From positions 1 through 42,542 of the forward strand of contig CAMYNR010000013.1 in NCBI GenBank assembly GCA_947259715.1: a DNA stretch of 42,542 nucleotides. Reading direction: 5' to 3'. This DNA comes from an uncultured Desulfuromonadales bacterium (GTDB taxonomy: Bacteria > Desulfobacterota > Desulfuromonadia > Desulfuromonadales > Geopsychrobacteraceae). The position numbers and the translations under genes were made by a program. The notes beneath the pieces are model-generated. The model was not told where the DNA came from, ran no database searches, and was given only the letters and a program-made list of their open reading frames with translations. Positions 9,689 to 18,629 of this stretch are shown one piece after another (the first letter of the stretch is position 1; each line of letters opens with the position of its first letter).

Positions 9689-9753
9689 GCGAAATTTTAG
9701 CAACGCGGCTGCTTGGGCGGGACTGTTGCCTGGATCTGCGACAACCGCGGATC

Positions 9754-10548
9754 ATGGGCGTACTCAATGTGACACCCGATTCATTTTCAGATGGCGGTCG
9801 CTTCCTGAATGTTGACTCCGCACTCAAGCAGGGGTTGCAGCTGCTTCGGGATGGTGCCGACCTGCTCGACATCGGCGGAGAGAGTACCCGGCCGGGAGCA
9901 CCGGCGGTCAGTCTTGATGAGGAATTAAACCGGGTTGTTCCGGTCATCGAGCGGTTGCGTCAGGAGACCGATCAACCGATCTCAATCGATACCAATAAAG
10001 CGGCTGTCGCTCGGGAGGCTATTGCCGCCGGGGCTAACTTTATAAATGATATCAGCGGCCTGACTTTCGACCCAAAGATGCCTGCCGTTGCCGCCGAATC
10101 TGGCGCCGGGCTATTCCTCATGCACACCCGCGGCCGTCCCGCAGTGATGCAGCAGGACACCCGTTATGACCATCTTATCAGAGATGTCCTGGCCTTTTTG
10201 GAGCAGAGTATTCAGGCTGCTCTGAGCGCAGGGGTCGAGCAGGCAAAATTGGCCATCGACCCGGGAATCGGTTTCGGCAAGGACGTGCAAGGGAACTTGA
10301 AGATTCTGCAGCAGTTGCGGCAGTTTCACCGTCTCGGCTGTCCGATTCTGCTTGGCACGTCGCGCAAAAGTTTTATTGGTAAAATTACCGGCCAGAACCA
10401 GCCGGCCCAACGCCTGGCCGGGACTCTGGCCACCCTGGCGCTGGCGGTCGCCCAGGGGGTGCAGCTGTTTCGGGTGCATGATGTGAGGCCGGCTCTGGAC
10501 GCCGTTAGAGTGGCTTGGGCGATCCGTGAGCAGCGGCTGGCAGATTGA
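9754..10548 (+). CDS. folP: Dihydropteroate synthase (true start unclear)
   Basis: The enzyme joins 6-hydroxymethyl-dihydropterin diphosphate with p-aminobenzoate. Conserved parts are MGVLNVTPDSFSDGG, DIGGESTRPGA, the phosphate-binding region IDPGIGFGK, and GTSRKSFIG. The coordinates use the first ATG, but that Met is the internal one of the first beta-strand. The same frame continues upstream with family-like sequence (LGRDCCLDLRQPRI), as in other FolP proteins that carry about 17 extra residues. Between a stop near 9639 and 9754 this frame has no ATG, GTG or TTG. Candidate starts are ATC 9679, CTG 9685 or ATT 9694, behind the purine-rich AAGGAAGAG at 9665-9673 inside the ftsH tail. A non-AUG start coupled to ftsH is my inference. 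Confidence 0.93.
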   Translation: MGVLNVTPDSFSDGGRFLNVDSALKQGLQLLRDGADLLDIGGESTRPGAPAVSLDEELNRVVPVIERLRQETDQPISIDTNKAAVAREAIAAGANFINDISGLTFDPKMPAVAAESGAGLFLMHTRGRPAVMQQDTRYDHLIRDVLAFLEQSIQAALSAGVEQAKLAIDPGIGFGKDVQGNLKILQQLRQFHRLGCPILLGTSRKSFIGKITGQNQPAQRLAGTLATLALAVAQGVQLFRVHDVRPALDAVRVAWAIREQRLAD

Positions 10549-10626
10549 TGTTCTTGGTTTCCCGCTGCAGGCTTGCTGCCCTGTTCGACTGTTGTATCAC
10601 CTCTCTGCCTGTCGGTGGATGCTGTC

Positions 10627-11406
10627 ATGCTTGATGTCTTTTCCAATATTCGTCTGCTCGATCTGCTTGATATCAGCATTGTCGCCTTCATCATCTACCG
10701 GATCATCCTGCTGATCAAGGGCACCAGGGCGGTCCAGATGCTGCTTGGGCTGGCGGTTATTCTGGTCGTTTATCTGGCATCCCGGGTCGGCGATCTGCAT
10801 ACTCTTAACTGGTTTCTCAGTAACTTTCTTTCTTCGATCATCCTGGTCATTGTGGTTATCTTTCAGAATGACATCCGCCGTGCCCTGATGCACGTCGGCA
10901 GCAATCCTTTTTTCGGTGGCATGACCTATCGGGAAGAAACCGAAATGATCGAGGAGCTGGTCAGGGCCTGCGTTGCTCTCGGCAATCGCAAAATCGGGGC
11001 TCTGATCGTTATTGAACGCGAGACCGGAATCAAGGATATCCTTGAATCGGGGACGCTGATCGATGCCCGGGTCGAGAGTGAGTTGATCCGCGCGATCTTC
11101 ATGCCGAGTTCGCCAATTCATGACGGCGCACTAGTCGTTCAGCAGGGGCGATTGCAGCAGGCCGGCTGCTTTTTGCCTCTGACCCAGAGCAGCGATGTCA
11201 GCAAGGCGCTGGGTACCCGCCACCGGGCCGCGATCGGTCTGACCGAACTGGCTGATGCGGTGGCGATTATCGTCTCTGAAGAGACTGGCAAGATCTCCGT
11301 CGCCGTGAATGGCGGTATTACCCGCAACCTCGACGCCACCAGTCTGAAAAAGGTTTTGGGAAGGTTGCTTGAGCCGCGTCGGCCGGCGAAGAAGAAAAAG
11401 GACTAG
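10627..11406 (+). CDS. cdaA: Diadenylate cyclase CdaA
   Basis: The enzyme makes c-di-AMP from two ATP. The N-terminus has three TM helices (about residues 13-30, 36-52 and 66-80), followed by a DAC domain. Both hallmark motifs are present: DGA at 166-168 (IHDGALVVQ) and RHR at 198-200 (GTRHRAAIG). The C-terminus is a short basic tail. ATG 10627 gives the family's usual N-terminus; an upstream TTG at 10573 would add 18 residues with no family match. cdaR follows after four bases and glmM after that. This is the same order as in Firmicutes, where CdaR and GlmM bind and tune the cyclase. Confidence 0.95.
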   Translation: MLDVFSNIRLLDLLDISIVAFIIYRIILLIKGTRAVQMLLGLAVILVVYLASRVGDLHTLNWFLSNFLSSIILVIVVIFQNDIRRALMHVGSNPFFGGMTYREETEMIEELVRACVALGNRKIGALIVIERETGIKDILESGTLIDARVESELIRAIFMPSSPIHDGALVVQQGRLQQAGCFLPLTQSSDVSKALGTRHRAAIGLTELADAVAIIVSEETGKISVAVNGGITRNLDATSLKKVLGRLLEPRRPAKKKKD

Positions 11407-11410
11407 CGGC

Positions 11411-12130
11411 ATGTTCAAGGTGTTGACGGAGAACTGGACATTAAAGCTGATCTCGCTGGTCTTTGCCCTTATCCTCTGGATGTTTATCATGGGCGAACGG
11501 CGGCTGGAGGTCGGCTATACGGTCCCCCTCGAGCTGCAGAATGTTCCTGCCGGGCTGATGGTCGCCAACGAAGTTCCCAGCCTGATCGATGTGCGCGTCA
11601 GCGGTCCCAGGACGCTGCAGATGAAGGTCAGCCCGAACGATATCGGTATCACCGTTGACCTGAGTGATCTGCAGCCCGGGTTGACCACCTTCAAGCGCCT
11701 CGAAGAACGGCTCAATCTGCCGAGTGGCTTGCGGGTGACGCGCCTGTCACCATCCTTTATCGATCTGAAACTGGAGCGGGTGGCGGAAAAGAAGGTTCCG
11801 ATCAAGATCTCTTTGAGCGGCGAACCGCTGGCCGGCTATGCGGTTGGCAGAGTCAGCGCCGCACCCGATCGGGTGGTCATCGAAGGAGCAGAATCGGAGC
11901 TCAAGAGTGTCACCTCAGTGACCACCGAGCCGGTCGATCTGACCGGCGTCAATGAAAGTTTTTCCTTAATCGTTCCATTGGTTCATCAGGGGACCTACAC
12001 CAATTTTAAAAATGAAAAGACGACGGAAGTCGAGGTCGAGATTCAGGCTCTGGAGCCGGCTGCAGGCGGCAGTGATGAACTGGATGCCATAGATCAGTTG
12101 ATTGAAGAAAATACGCAAGGGGATAAGTAA
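11411..12130 (+). CDS. cdaR: YbbR-domain protein, CdaA regulator
   Basis: The 239-residue protein has one N-terminal TM anchor (about residues 9-25, [17 protein letters not shown]). The rest is extracytoplasmic and made of tandem YbbR repeats, with the pattern [12 protein letters not shown]...V.VSGP and a second copy around [17 protein letters not shown]. In Gram-positives such proteins bind membrane-embedded CdaA and modulate c-di-AMP output. Here the same partner gene lies four bases upstream and glmM three bases downstream. The start ATG 11411 has AAGGA nine bases before it. The family is clear; regulation of CdaA in this organism is inference from gene order. Confidence 0.88.
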   Translation: MFKVLTENWTLKLISLVFALILWMFIMGERRLEVGYTVPLELQNVPAGLMVANEVPSLIDVRVSGPRTLQMKVSPNDIGITVDLSDLQPGLTTFKRLEERLNLPSGLRVTRLSPSFIDLKLERVAEKKVPIKISLSGEPLAGYAVGRVSAAPDRVVIEGAESELKSVTSVTTEPVDLTGVNESFSLIVPLVHQGTYTNFKNEKTTEVEVEIQALEPAAGGSDELDAIDQLIEENTQGDK

Positions 12131-12132
12131 GC

Positions 12133-13491
12133 ATGGATAAGAAACTGTTTGGAACAGATGGGGTCCGGGGGATCGCCAATATTGAGCCGATGACCTCCGA
12201 GATGGCGATGCAGCTTGGGCGATCCGCCGCCTATGTATTTAAAAATGGCGGCAGTCGGCGCCATCGGGTGGTGATCGGTAAGGACACCCGGCTGTCCGGC
12301 TATATGATTGAAAATGCTTTGGTTGCCGGCATCTGTTCGATGGGGGTCGATGTCCTGCTGGTTGGGCCTCTGCCGACCCCGGGGATCGCCTTTATCACTT
12401 CTTCGATGCGCGCCGATGCGGGGGTGGTGATCAGTGCTTCTCACAACCCTTACCAGGATAATGGCATCAAATTTTTCTCCAACGATGGCTTCAAGCTGCC
12501 TGATGACCTGGAACTGAAGATTGAAGATCTGATTCTCAATAACCGCCTCGATGAACTTCGGCCGATCGCCGAGGATGTCGGCAAGGCTTATCGGATCGAT
12601 GATGCCAAAGGCCGCTACATCGTCTTTCTGAAAAACACCTTTCCGCGCGATCTCGACCTGCAGGGGCTGCGGATTGTCCTCGATTGTGCCCATGGTGCCG
12701 GCTATAAAGTCGCGCCGGCGGTACTGACTGAGTTTGGTGCTGAAGTGATCACCCTGGGCTGTGAGCCGAACGGCATGAATATTAACGACGGTTGCGGTTC
12801 TTTGCATCCCGAGGTGATGGCGCGCAAGGTTCGCGAGTATCGCGCAGATCTGGGGATTGCCCTGGACGGTGATGCCGACCGGGTGATTTTTGTTGATGAG
12901 AATGGCGACGAGGTCGATGGCGATCACATTATGGCGATCTGCGGAACCGAGATGCTGAAAACCGGTGAGCTGAAAAAAAAGACCGTCGTCGCTACCGTCA
13001 TGAGCAACATGGGGCTTGATATCGCCATACAAAAAGCGGGCGGCAAAGTTGTCCGCACCGGGGTCGGCGACCGTTATGTCGTCGAGGAGATGCGCAAAGG
13101 TGGCTATAATCTGGGCGGCGAGCAATCAGGGCACATGATTTTCCTTGATCATAACACCACCGGTGACGGGATCCTTTCTGCGCTGCAGGTTCTGGCGATC
13201 ATTCAGCGCAGCGGCAAGCGGTTATCGGAGCTGGCTAAGGTGATGACCTCCCTGCCGCAGGTCCTGGTGAATGTCCGGGTTCGGGAAAAAGCCGATCTGG
13301 CTGAGATTGCACCGATTAAACAGGCGATCGATGAGGTCGAAGCTGAGCTGAAGGATAAGGGGCGGGTGCTGATCCGTTATTCTGGGACTGAGCCGCTGCT
13401 GCGTGTGATGATCGAAGGTGAAGATCAGGGCCGAATTGCCGAATTGGCAGATAGTCTGGCCCGCCTGGTCAAAGAACATATCGGGGCCTGA
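12133..13491 (+). CDS. glmM: Phosphoglucosamine mutase
   Basis: GlmM converts glucosamine-6-phosphate to glucosamine-1-phosphate for UDP-GlcNAc, feeding peptidoglycan and lipid A. The 452-residue length is normal. The catalytic phosphoserine loop [16 protein letters not shown] places the acceptor serine at about residue 103. The metal-binding loop DGDADR (within [13 protein letters not shown]), the sugar-binding GEQSGH loop and the phosphate-binding [12 protein letters not shown] are all present. It begins two bases after the cdaR stop. Cofactor synthesis follows downstream (pdxJ). Confidence 0.97.
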   Translation: MDKKLFGTDGVRGIANIEPMTSEMAMQLGRSAAYVFKNGGSRRHRVVIGKDTRLSGYMIENALVAGICSMGVDVLLVGPLPTPGIAFITSSMRADAGVVISASHNPYQDNGIKFFSNDGFKLPDDLELKIEDLILNNRLDELRPIAEDVGKAYRIDDAKGRYIVFLKNTFPRDLDLQGLRIVLDCAHGAGYKVAPAVLTEFGAEVITLGCEPNGMNINDGCGSLHPEVMARKVREYRADLGIALDGDADRVIFVDENGDEVDGDHIMAICGTEMLKTGELKKKTVVATVMSNMGLDIAIQKAGGKVVRTGVGDRYVVEEMRKGGYNLGGEQSGHMIFLDHNTTGDGILSALQVLAIIQRSGKRLSELAKVMTSLPQVLVNVRVREKADLAEIAPIKQAIDEVEAELKDKGRVLIRYSGTEPLLRVMIEGEDQGRIAELADSLARLVKEHIGA

Positions 13492-13613
13492 TATAATTTT
13501 AGTTGCCTGACCACCACCCGGTTGGTCGAGGGTGGCGGTGACCTGGACAGTTTGCAAAAAAAATCTGTGCAGAGGCGCAGGGAAATGCTGAAATCGCAGA
13601 GGGAGTTTGGAGT

Positions 13614-14324
13614 TTGGCTAAGCTGGGAGTAAATGTCGATCATATTGCGACAATCCGCCAGGCGCGCGGTATCGATGAGCCTGATCCGGTTGCCGCGGCG
13701 CTGTTGGCGGAACTGGCTGGTGCTCAGGGGATTACTGTTCATCTGCGCGAGGATCGGCGGCATATCCAGGATCGTGATGTTGAATTGCTGCGTAAGACGG
13801 TTAAGACCCGCCTTAATCTGGAGATGGCCCTGACTGACGAAATGGTCGCTTTTGCCCTGAAGGTTTTGCCGGATGTGGTGACCCTGGTGCCGGAGGGCCG
13901 GCATGAATTGACCACCGAGGGGGGGCTCGATGTGTCCCTGCTGCGGTCGACGCTGAAGGAAAAGATCGCCCTGCTCAAGCAGGCGGGGATTCTTGTCAGT
14001 CTGTTTATTGAGCCGGAAATCGAGCAGATTAAGGCCAGCCACAGGGTCGCAGCCGATTACATTGAAATCCACACCGGCACCTACTGCGAGACGACCAACC
14101 CCGCCGACCAGCGCGCGCAATTGCAACGGATCGAGATCGCTGTCAGCGCTGCCCGCAAGCTGGGCTTGGGGGTAAACGCGGGCCATGGACTCAATTACCG
14201 GAATATTGGTCCGGTCGCTGCGCTGCGGGGGATCGAGGAGTTTAACATCGGCCACAGCATAGTTGCCCGGGCGGCCCTGGTCGGAATGGAACGGGCGGTC
14301 CGTGAGATGCTGGCGCTGCTGTAG
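13614..14324 (+). CDS. pdxJ: Pyridoxine 5'-phosphate synthase
   Basis: The enzyme condenses 1-deoxy-xylulose-5-phosphate with 3-amino-2-oxopropyl phosphate in the DXP-dependent vitamin B6 route. The 236-residue TIM barrel keeps the family motifs [15 protein letters not shown] at the N-terminus, [26 protein letters not shown], and [14 protein letters not shown] near the end. The start is TTG 13614 after GGGAGTTTGGAG; no closer ATG fits. A 122-base gap separates it from glmM, with a GC-rich inverted repeat (CCACCC/GGGTGG) but no terminator-like T run. acpS follows after 21 bases. Confidence 0.96.
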   Translation: MAKLGVNVDHIATIRQARGIDEPDPVAAALLAELAGAQGITVHLREDRRHIQDRDVELLRKTVKTRLNLEMALTDEMVAFALKVLPDVVTLVPEGRHELTTEGGLDVSLLRSTLKEKIALLKQAGILVSLFIEPEIEQIKASHRVAADYIEIHTGTYCETTNPADQRAQLQRIEIAVSAARKLGLGVNAGHGLNYRNIGPVAALRGIEEFNIGHSIVARAALVGMERAVREMLALL

Positions 14325-14345
14325 ATAACCGGACAGGAGAGCGTT

Positions 14346-14732
14346 GTGGCAATCTGTGGGGTAGGGACCGATCTGACCCGTATTGATCGCTTTCGTAAAT
14401 TTCTTACGCCTGACAACCGCGTCCTTGAACGATTGTTTTCTGCCGAGGAGCGCTGTTATGCGCTGGAGAAGAAAGATCCGGCGCCCCATTTCGCTGCCCG
14501 CTTTGCCGCCAAAGAAGCCTTCCTGAAGGCGCTGGGGACCGGACTGCGGGATGGTTTGGCCTGGCAGCAGATCCGGGTCAGGCGTGATGCCCTCGGCTGC
14601 CCGTCGCTGCAGTTGTCCGGCCGGGCGGCGGAACTCCTGGCCGCGCGCGATATTTCTTCAGTCCATCTCAGCTACTCACACGACGGCGACTACGCCGTTG
14701 CGACTGTCATTCTGGAGTCCTCATGCGACTGA
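14346..14732 (+). CDS. acpS: Holo-[acyl-carrier-protein] synthase
   Basis: AcpS moves phosphopantetheine from CoA to the serine of acyl carrier protein. The 128-residue product has the two family motifs: GVGTDLTRIDRF at the N-terminus (Asp binds Mg) and RFAAKEAFLKALGTG in the middle. It ends in the usual LSYSHDGDYAVATVI. The start GTG 14346 is preceded by ACAGGAGAG. The stop overlaps the next gene (nnr) by ten bases. The pdxJ-acpS-nnr order is common in bacteria. Confidence 0.95.
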   Translation: MAICGVGTDLTRIDRFRKFLTPDNRVLERLFSAEERCYALEKKDPAPHFAARFAAKEAFLKALGTGLRDGLAWQQIRVRRDALGCPSLQLSGRAAELLAARDISSVHLSYSHDGDYAVATVILESSCD

Positions 14733-16285
14733 TCAGTGCCGATGAGATGCAGGCGATCGACCAAGGCGCAATCCAGACCTTGGGCGTTCCCGGGACTGTC
14801 CTGATGGAGAACGCCGGCAGCGCGGCCACGGAGATTTTTTGCCGCGAGTTTGGCGATCTTTTTCCTGGTCCGGTGCTGATTGTCGCCGGCAAGGGCAACA
14901 ATGGCGGCGATGGCTATGTCATGGCCCGTCGGTTGGCCGAGCAGGGCTGGAATGTGCAGACCCTGGTGCTGGGGCAGGCGGAAGCGATTCAAGGGGATGC
15001 TGCAGTCATGCTCGGTATTCAGCGAAAGATGAATCTGCCAACCTCTTTCATCCTGGATGGTGACCAACTGCGCAACGGGATCGACCTGGCGGCACCGGAG
15101 GTGATTGTCGATGCGCTGCTGGGCACCGGACTGAAAGCGACGGTGACCGGTCTGTACGCCGAAGCGATCGACCTGATCAACAGTTCGGGGGTGCCGGTTT
15201 TTTCCGTCGATATCCCCTCAGGAGTTGACGCCAGCAACGGGCGAATCTGCGGCAGCGCCGTACAGGCTGACCTGACGGTGACCTTTGACCAGGCCAAAAT
15301 CGGTCATGGCAGTTATCCCGGCGCCGGCTGCGTGGGGGCTCTGGAAGTGGTGGATATCGGTATCCCCCGCTTTGGTCGGCCGGAATTGACCAGCAAGGTG
15401 CTGCTGACCGGAGCTGAACAGGCGCGTGACTGGTTACCCTCAAGGTCTTCGGCTGGCCACAAGGGCAGCTTTGGCCATCTGCTGCTGCTTGCCGGTTCTC
15501 CCGGCAAAACCGGTGCGGCGGCTCTGGCCGGTGCCGCTGCGCTGCGCAGCGGCTGCGGACTGGTGACTGCTGCTGTTCCGGCAGCCGTGCATGCTATTCT
15601 CGAAGTCAAGCTGACCGAGGTCATGACCAGTCCGCTTGCTGACCGGGAGGGTCTGCTTTGTCTGCAGGCGAAGCCGGCGTTAGAGAAGCTGTTGATCGGT
15701 CGGCAGGCCCTCGCCATCGGGCCAGGGCTTGGTCAGAGCGATGACTTGAAAGAGTTGCTGCGCTGGCTGGTGGTTGAAGCAAATCTGCCGCTGGTGATCG
15801 ATGCCGATGGCTTGAACCTGCTGGCCGGACAACTTGATTGTCTGCAGCAGCGCCAAGGCCCATTGCCGGTGTTGACCCCGCATCCGGGCGAAATGGCGCG
15901 TCTCTGCGGCCGGTCCGTGGCGGAAATAGAAGCGGATCGTTTCCAGCTCGCCGTCGATTTCGCCGCCAGGCATAAGGTTGTATTGTTACTGAAGGGCCCC
16001 CGAACGCTGATCGCCGACCCCGAAGGCGCGGTCTGTATCAACTCCAGTGGCAACGATGGCCTGAGCAGCGGTGGCAGCGGCGATGTGCTGACCGGACTGC
16101 TGGGCGGATTGCTGGCCCAGGGGCTGGACAGCTTTGCTGCGGCAGCACTTGCCGCCTGGCTGCATGGCCGAGCGGCCGAACGGATAGCCAGGCACCAGGG
16201 AACAGCCGGAATGGCCGCTTCGGATTTGCTTCCACAACTCCCGGCGGCCCGCCGGGAACTGACCGAAGGAGAAGACCCATGCTGA
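14723..16285 (+). CDS. nnr: Bifunctional NAD(P)H-hydrate epimerase/dehydratase
   Basis: Nnr repairs hydrated NAD(P)H. The N-terminal YjeF_N epimerase (about 1-215) shows LMENAGSAATEIF, GKGNNGGDGYVMAR and VDIPSGVDASNG. The C-terminal ribokinase-like dehydratase (about 230-510) shows GHKGSFGHLLLLAGSPGKTGAA, LTPHPGEMARL and the GSGDVLTGLLGGLLAQG motif. At 520 residues it has the normal fused length. It overlaps acpS upstream and the CBS gene downstream by seven bases, indicating tight translational coupling through this block. Confidence 0.96.
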   Translation: MRLISADEMQAIDQGAIQTLGVPGTVLMENAGSAATEIFCREFGDLFPGPVLIVAGKGNNGGDGYVMARRLAEQGWNVQTLVLGQAEAIQGDAAVMLGIQRKMNLPTSFILDGDQLRNGIDLAAPEVIVDALLGTGLKATVTGLYAEAIDLINSSGVPVFSVDIPSGVDASNGRICGSAVQADLTVTFDQAKIGHGSYPGAGCVGALEVVDIGIPRFGRPELTSKVLLTGAEQARDWLPSRSSAGHKGSFGHLLLLAGSPGKTGAAALAGAAALRSGCGLVTAAVPAAVHAILEVKLTEVMTSPLADREGLLCLQAKPALEKLLIGRQALAIGPGLGQSDDLKELLRWLVVEANLPLVIDADGLNLLAGQLDCLQQRQGPLPVLTPHPGEMARLCGRSVAEIEADRFQLAVDFAARHKVVLLLKGPRTLIADPEGAVCINSSGNDGLSSGGSGDVLTGLLGGLLAQGLDSFAAAALAAWLHGRAAERIARHQGTAGMAASDLLPQLPAARRELTEGEDPC

Positions 16286-16728
16286 CTGCCAAAGACATCA
16301 TGACCACCGAGGTTGTCACCGTGACCACCGACACCAGCCTGAAGGAGCTGGCCAGTAAATTTGTCGAGACCAGGTACAGCAACATGCCGGTCCTTGATTC
16401 CCAAGGCACGTTGGTCGGGGTCATCAGCGAAACCGACCTGATTGAGCAGCAAAAACCTTTGCATATTCCCACTGTGATGGCTCTGTTTGATGGGGTGTTT
16501 TATCTGGATAGTGAAAAACGCTTCAAGGGCGAGGTTGATCGGGTGACGGCCACCACCGTTGGCGAACTCTATAATAAGCGGCTGGTCACCTGCGGTCCCG
16601 ATACACCGGTACGCGACATTGCCGGATTGATGGCCAAGCATAAAGCACATCTGATTCCGGTGGTTGAAGAGGAAAAGATGCTTGGTGTGGTGGCCCGGCT
16701 TGACCTGATCCGGGCAATGGAAAATTGA
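16279..16728 (+). CDS. Two-CBS-domain protein
   Basis: The 149-residue protein is essentially a tandem pair of CBS domains (about 7-60 and 92-147). Each has the MPVLD...G.LVGVIS.TDL type motif (NMPVLDSQGTLVGVISETDL; HLIPVVEEEKMLGVVARLDL). Such Bateman modules bind adenosine nucleotides and act as energy or nucleotide sensors. No catalytic domain is attached, so it presumably works by binding a partner. Its overlap with nnr (seven bases) and its position just before tsaE suggest co-expression, but no partner can be named. Confidence 0.85.
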   Translation: MLTAKDIMTTEVVTVTTDTSLKELASKFVETRYSNMPVLDSQGTLVGVISETDLIEQQKPLHIPTVMALFDGVFYLDSEKRFKGEVDRVTATTVGELYNKRLVTCGPDTPVRDIAGLMAKHKAHLIPVVEEEKMLGVVARLDLIRAMEN

Positions 16729-16733
16729 CCGTC

Positions 16734-17234
16734 ATGAAACACAGCATTGACAGCGTCTGTGAAGAGCAGACGCTGAAACTCGGAGTTCGACTGGGCCGGT
16801 TGCTTGAGCAGCCGGCCCTGATTCTGTTGCAGGGCGACTTGGGCGCCGGCAAGTCGGTTCTTGCCCGGGGCATCGCACGAGGGCTTGGCGTGGCTCCCCA
16901 GGTGCCGATCACCAGCCCGACCTTTACCCTGATGAATCATTACCCGGCCCGTTTGCCGCTTTATCATTTTGACCTTTATCGCTTGAGCGATCCGGATGAA
17001 CTGATCGAGCTCGGCTTTGATGAGTATGCCCATGGTGATGGCGTGGCTCTGGTGGAGTGGCCGGAGCGTTTGCAGGAAGATCATCTGGAGGCTCTTTGGG
17101 TTCACCTCAAGCATCAGGGCGGCGACCGGCGCCGGGTTGATTTTCGTGCCCTTGGGAAGGATGCCGAAAGCCTGCTTCTCGGTCTGCAGGACAGTCTGCA
17201 GAAACATCCTTTAATGCCGCCCAAAGAGGCGTAA
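16734..17234 (+). CDS. tsaE: tRNA t6A-modification ATPase TsaE
   Basis: TsaE is the ATPase that recycles the TsaB-TsaD complex during N6-threonylcarbamoyladenosine formation at A37 of ANN-reading tRNAs. The P-loop GDLGAGKS, the conserved ITSPTFTLMNHY segment, the YHFDLYRL motif, ELGFDEY and VEWPERL are all present. ATG 16734 gives the common N-terminal length. A TTG at 16725 overlapping the CBS stop codon is the alternative start. The t6A substrates include the initiator and Ile tRNAs, linking it to the tRNA-tilS genes upstream. Confidence 0.93.
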   Translation: MKHSIDSVCEEQTLKLGVRLGRLLEQPALILLQGDLGAGKSVLARGIARGLGVAPQVPITSPTFTLMNHYPARLPLYHFDLYRLSDPDELIELGFDEYAHGDGVALVEWPERLQEDHLEALWVHLKHQGGDRRRVDFRALGKDAESLLLGLQDSLQKHPLMPPKEA

Positions 17235-17265
17235 AAAGCTTTTGACCGGTGGAGGAATTCCTGTT

Positions 17266-17373
17266 ATGAAAAGGGATTTCCGAGACCTTTTAGGACTTTT
17301 CAGCGATATCGGCACGGTTGCGTTGGCACCGAATTTCCAATCTGGAGGAAGAGGACTGCTATGGCCCTGGTAG
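17266..17373 (+). CDS. Possible leader ORF overlapping lysC
   Basis: A 35-codon frame starts at ATG 17266, ten bases after a strong GGAGG (17251-17255), and ends at TAG 17371-17373, 13 bases inside lysC. The lysC ribosome site lies within it. The peptide has no run of Lys, Thr or Met, so it does not look like a classic amino-acid attenuator peptide. It may serve to couple translation, or may be chance. No family recognised. Confidence 0.25.
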   Translation: MKRDFRDLLGLFSDIGTVALAPNFQSGGRGLLWPW

Positions 17374-18593
17374 TACAGAAATATGGCGGCACATCTGTCG
17401 GCACAGTTGAGCGGATCCGCAATGTTGCCCGGCGGGTGGCCAAGACGTTTGATGATGGCAACGACGTCGTGGTGATTGTCTCGGCCATGGCGGGGGAAAC
17501 CAACCGCCTGGTGGCATTGGCGGAAGAGATCAGTGAATTCCCCACTGAACGGGAATATGATGTGCTGGTCTCAACCGGCGAGCAGGTCACCATTGCCCTG
17601 CTCTCGATGTGTCTGCAATCGATGGGCTACAATGCCAAGAGTTATCTCGGCTCCCAGATCCCGGTGGTCACTGATAACGCTCATGCCAAAGCGCGGATCA
17701 AGAGCATCGATGATAAAAATATCCGCGAGGACCTGAAATCGGGCACCATCATAATCGTCGCCGGTTTTCAGGGCACCGATGGACAGGGAAATATTACCAC
17801 CCTGGGGCGCGGCGGCTCTGACACCTCGGCTGTTGCCGTCGCTGCCGCATTAAAGGCGGATGTCTGCGAGATCTACACCGATGTCGACGGTGTCTATACC
17901 ACCGACCCGCGGATGGTCCCCGAGGCCAGCAAAATCGAGAAGATCTCTTATGAGGAAATGCTCGAGATGGCTTCGCTGGGCGCCAAGGTGCTGCAGATTC
18001 GCAGTGTTGAGTTTGCCAAAAAATATAACGTAATCATTCATGTGCGTTCGAGCTTCAACGACAAGCCGGGAACGCTGGTAATGAAGGAGGATCAGGAAAT
18101 GGAGACGGTACTGGTTTCAGGTGTGGCGTACAATAAGGACGAAGCAAAAATCAGTATTTTCGGGGTGCCCGATCAGCCGGGAATCGCTGCGCAGATCTTT
18201 TCCCCGCTGAGCGAAGCGAATATTACCGTCGATATGATCATCCAGAACGTGTCCCATGAAGGCAAGACCGACATGACCTTCACCGTGCCCAAGGCGGATT
18301 GCAAAAAAGCGGTGAAAATCGTGGAGGAAATCGCTCAAAAAATCGGCGCCAGCGGCGTCAAGCACAATGAGAATATCGCCAAGATTTCGATCATCGGGGT
18401 TGGTATGCGCTCCCATTCCGGGATCGCCAGCACCATGTTCCAGACCCTCTCTCGGGAAGGCATCAATATCGAAATGATTTCCACCAGTGAAATCAAGGTC
18501 TCTTGCATTATCGACACCAAGTACACCGAACTGGCGGTCCGGGTGCTGCACGAAGCCTTCGGCCTGAATCGGTCGGAGAGTGATGAGAGCTAA
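17361..18593 (+). CDS. lysC: Aspartate kinase
   Basis: The enzyme phosphorylates aspartate, the first step to lysine, threonine, methionine and diaminopimelate. The N-terminal kinase domain has [11 protein letters not shown], the nucleotide-binding [16 protein letters not shown] and the [15 protein letters not shown] segment. Two C-terminal ACT domains (about 265-405, with [17 protein letters not shown] and [19 protein letters not shown]) are the usual sites for feedback by Lys and Thr. The 410-residue, single-function length matches the monofunctional type. GGAGGAAGAGG precedes ATG 17361. cimA follows after 36 bases, tying aspartate-family synthesis to the isoleucine route. Confidence 0.97.
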   Translation: MALVVQKYGGTSVGTVERIRNVARRVAKTFDDGNDVVVIVSAMAGETNRLVALAEEISEFPTEREYDVLVSTGEQVTIALLSMCLQSMGYNAKSYLGSQIPVVTDNAHAKARIKSIDDKNIREDLKSGTIIIVAGFQGTDGQGNITTLGRGGSDTSAVAVAAALKADVCEIYTDVDGVYTTDPRMVPEASKIEKISYEEMLEMASLGAKVLQIRSVEFAKKYNVIIHVRSSFNDKPGTLVMKEDQEMETVLVSGVAYNKDEAKISIFGVPDQPGIAAQIFSPLSEANITVDMIIQNVSHEGKTDMTFTVPKADCKKAVKIVEEIAQKIGASGVKHNENIAKISIIGVGMRSHSGIASTMFQTLSREGINIEMISTSEIKVSCIIDTKYTELAVRVLHEAFGLNRSESDES

Positions 18594-18629
18594 TACTATT
18601 CAGGTTCAGGCGGGAAAGGATGTCATGCA

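Noticed and set aside
13500-13540. Inverted repeat CCACCC/GGGTGG between glmM and pdxJ as a terminator.
   Set aside because: There is no T run after it, and the stem is short with a ten-base loop.
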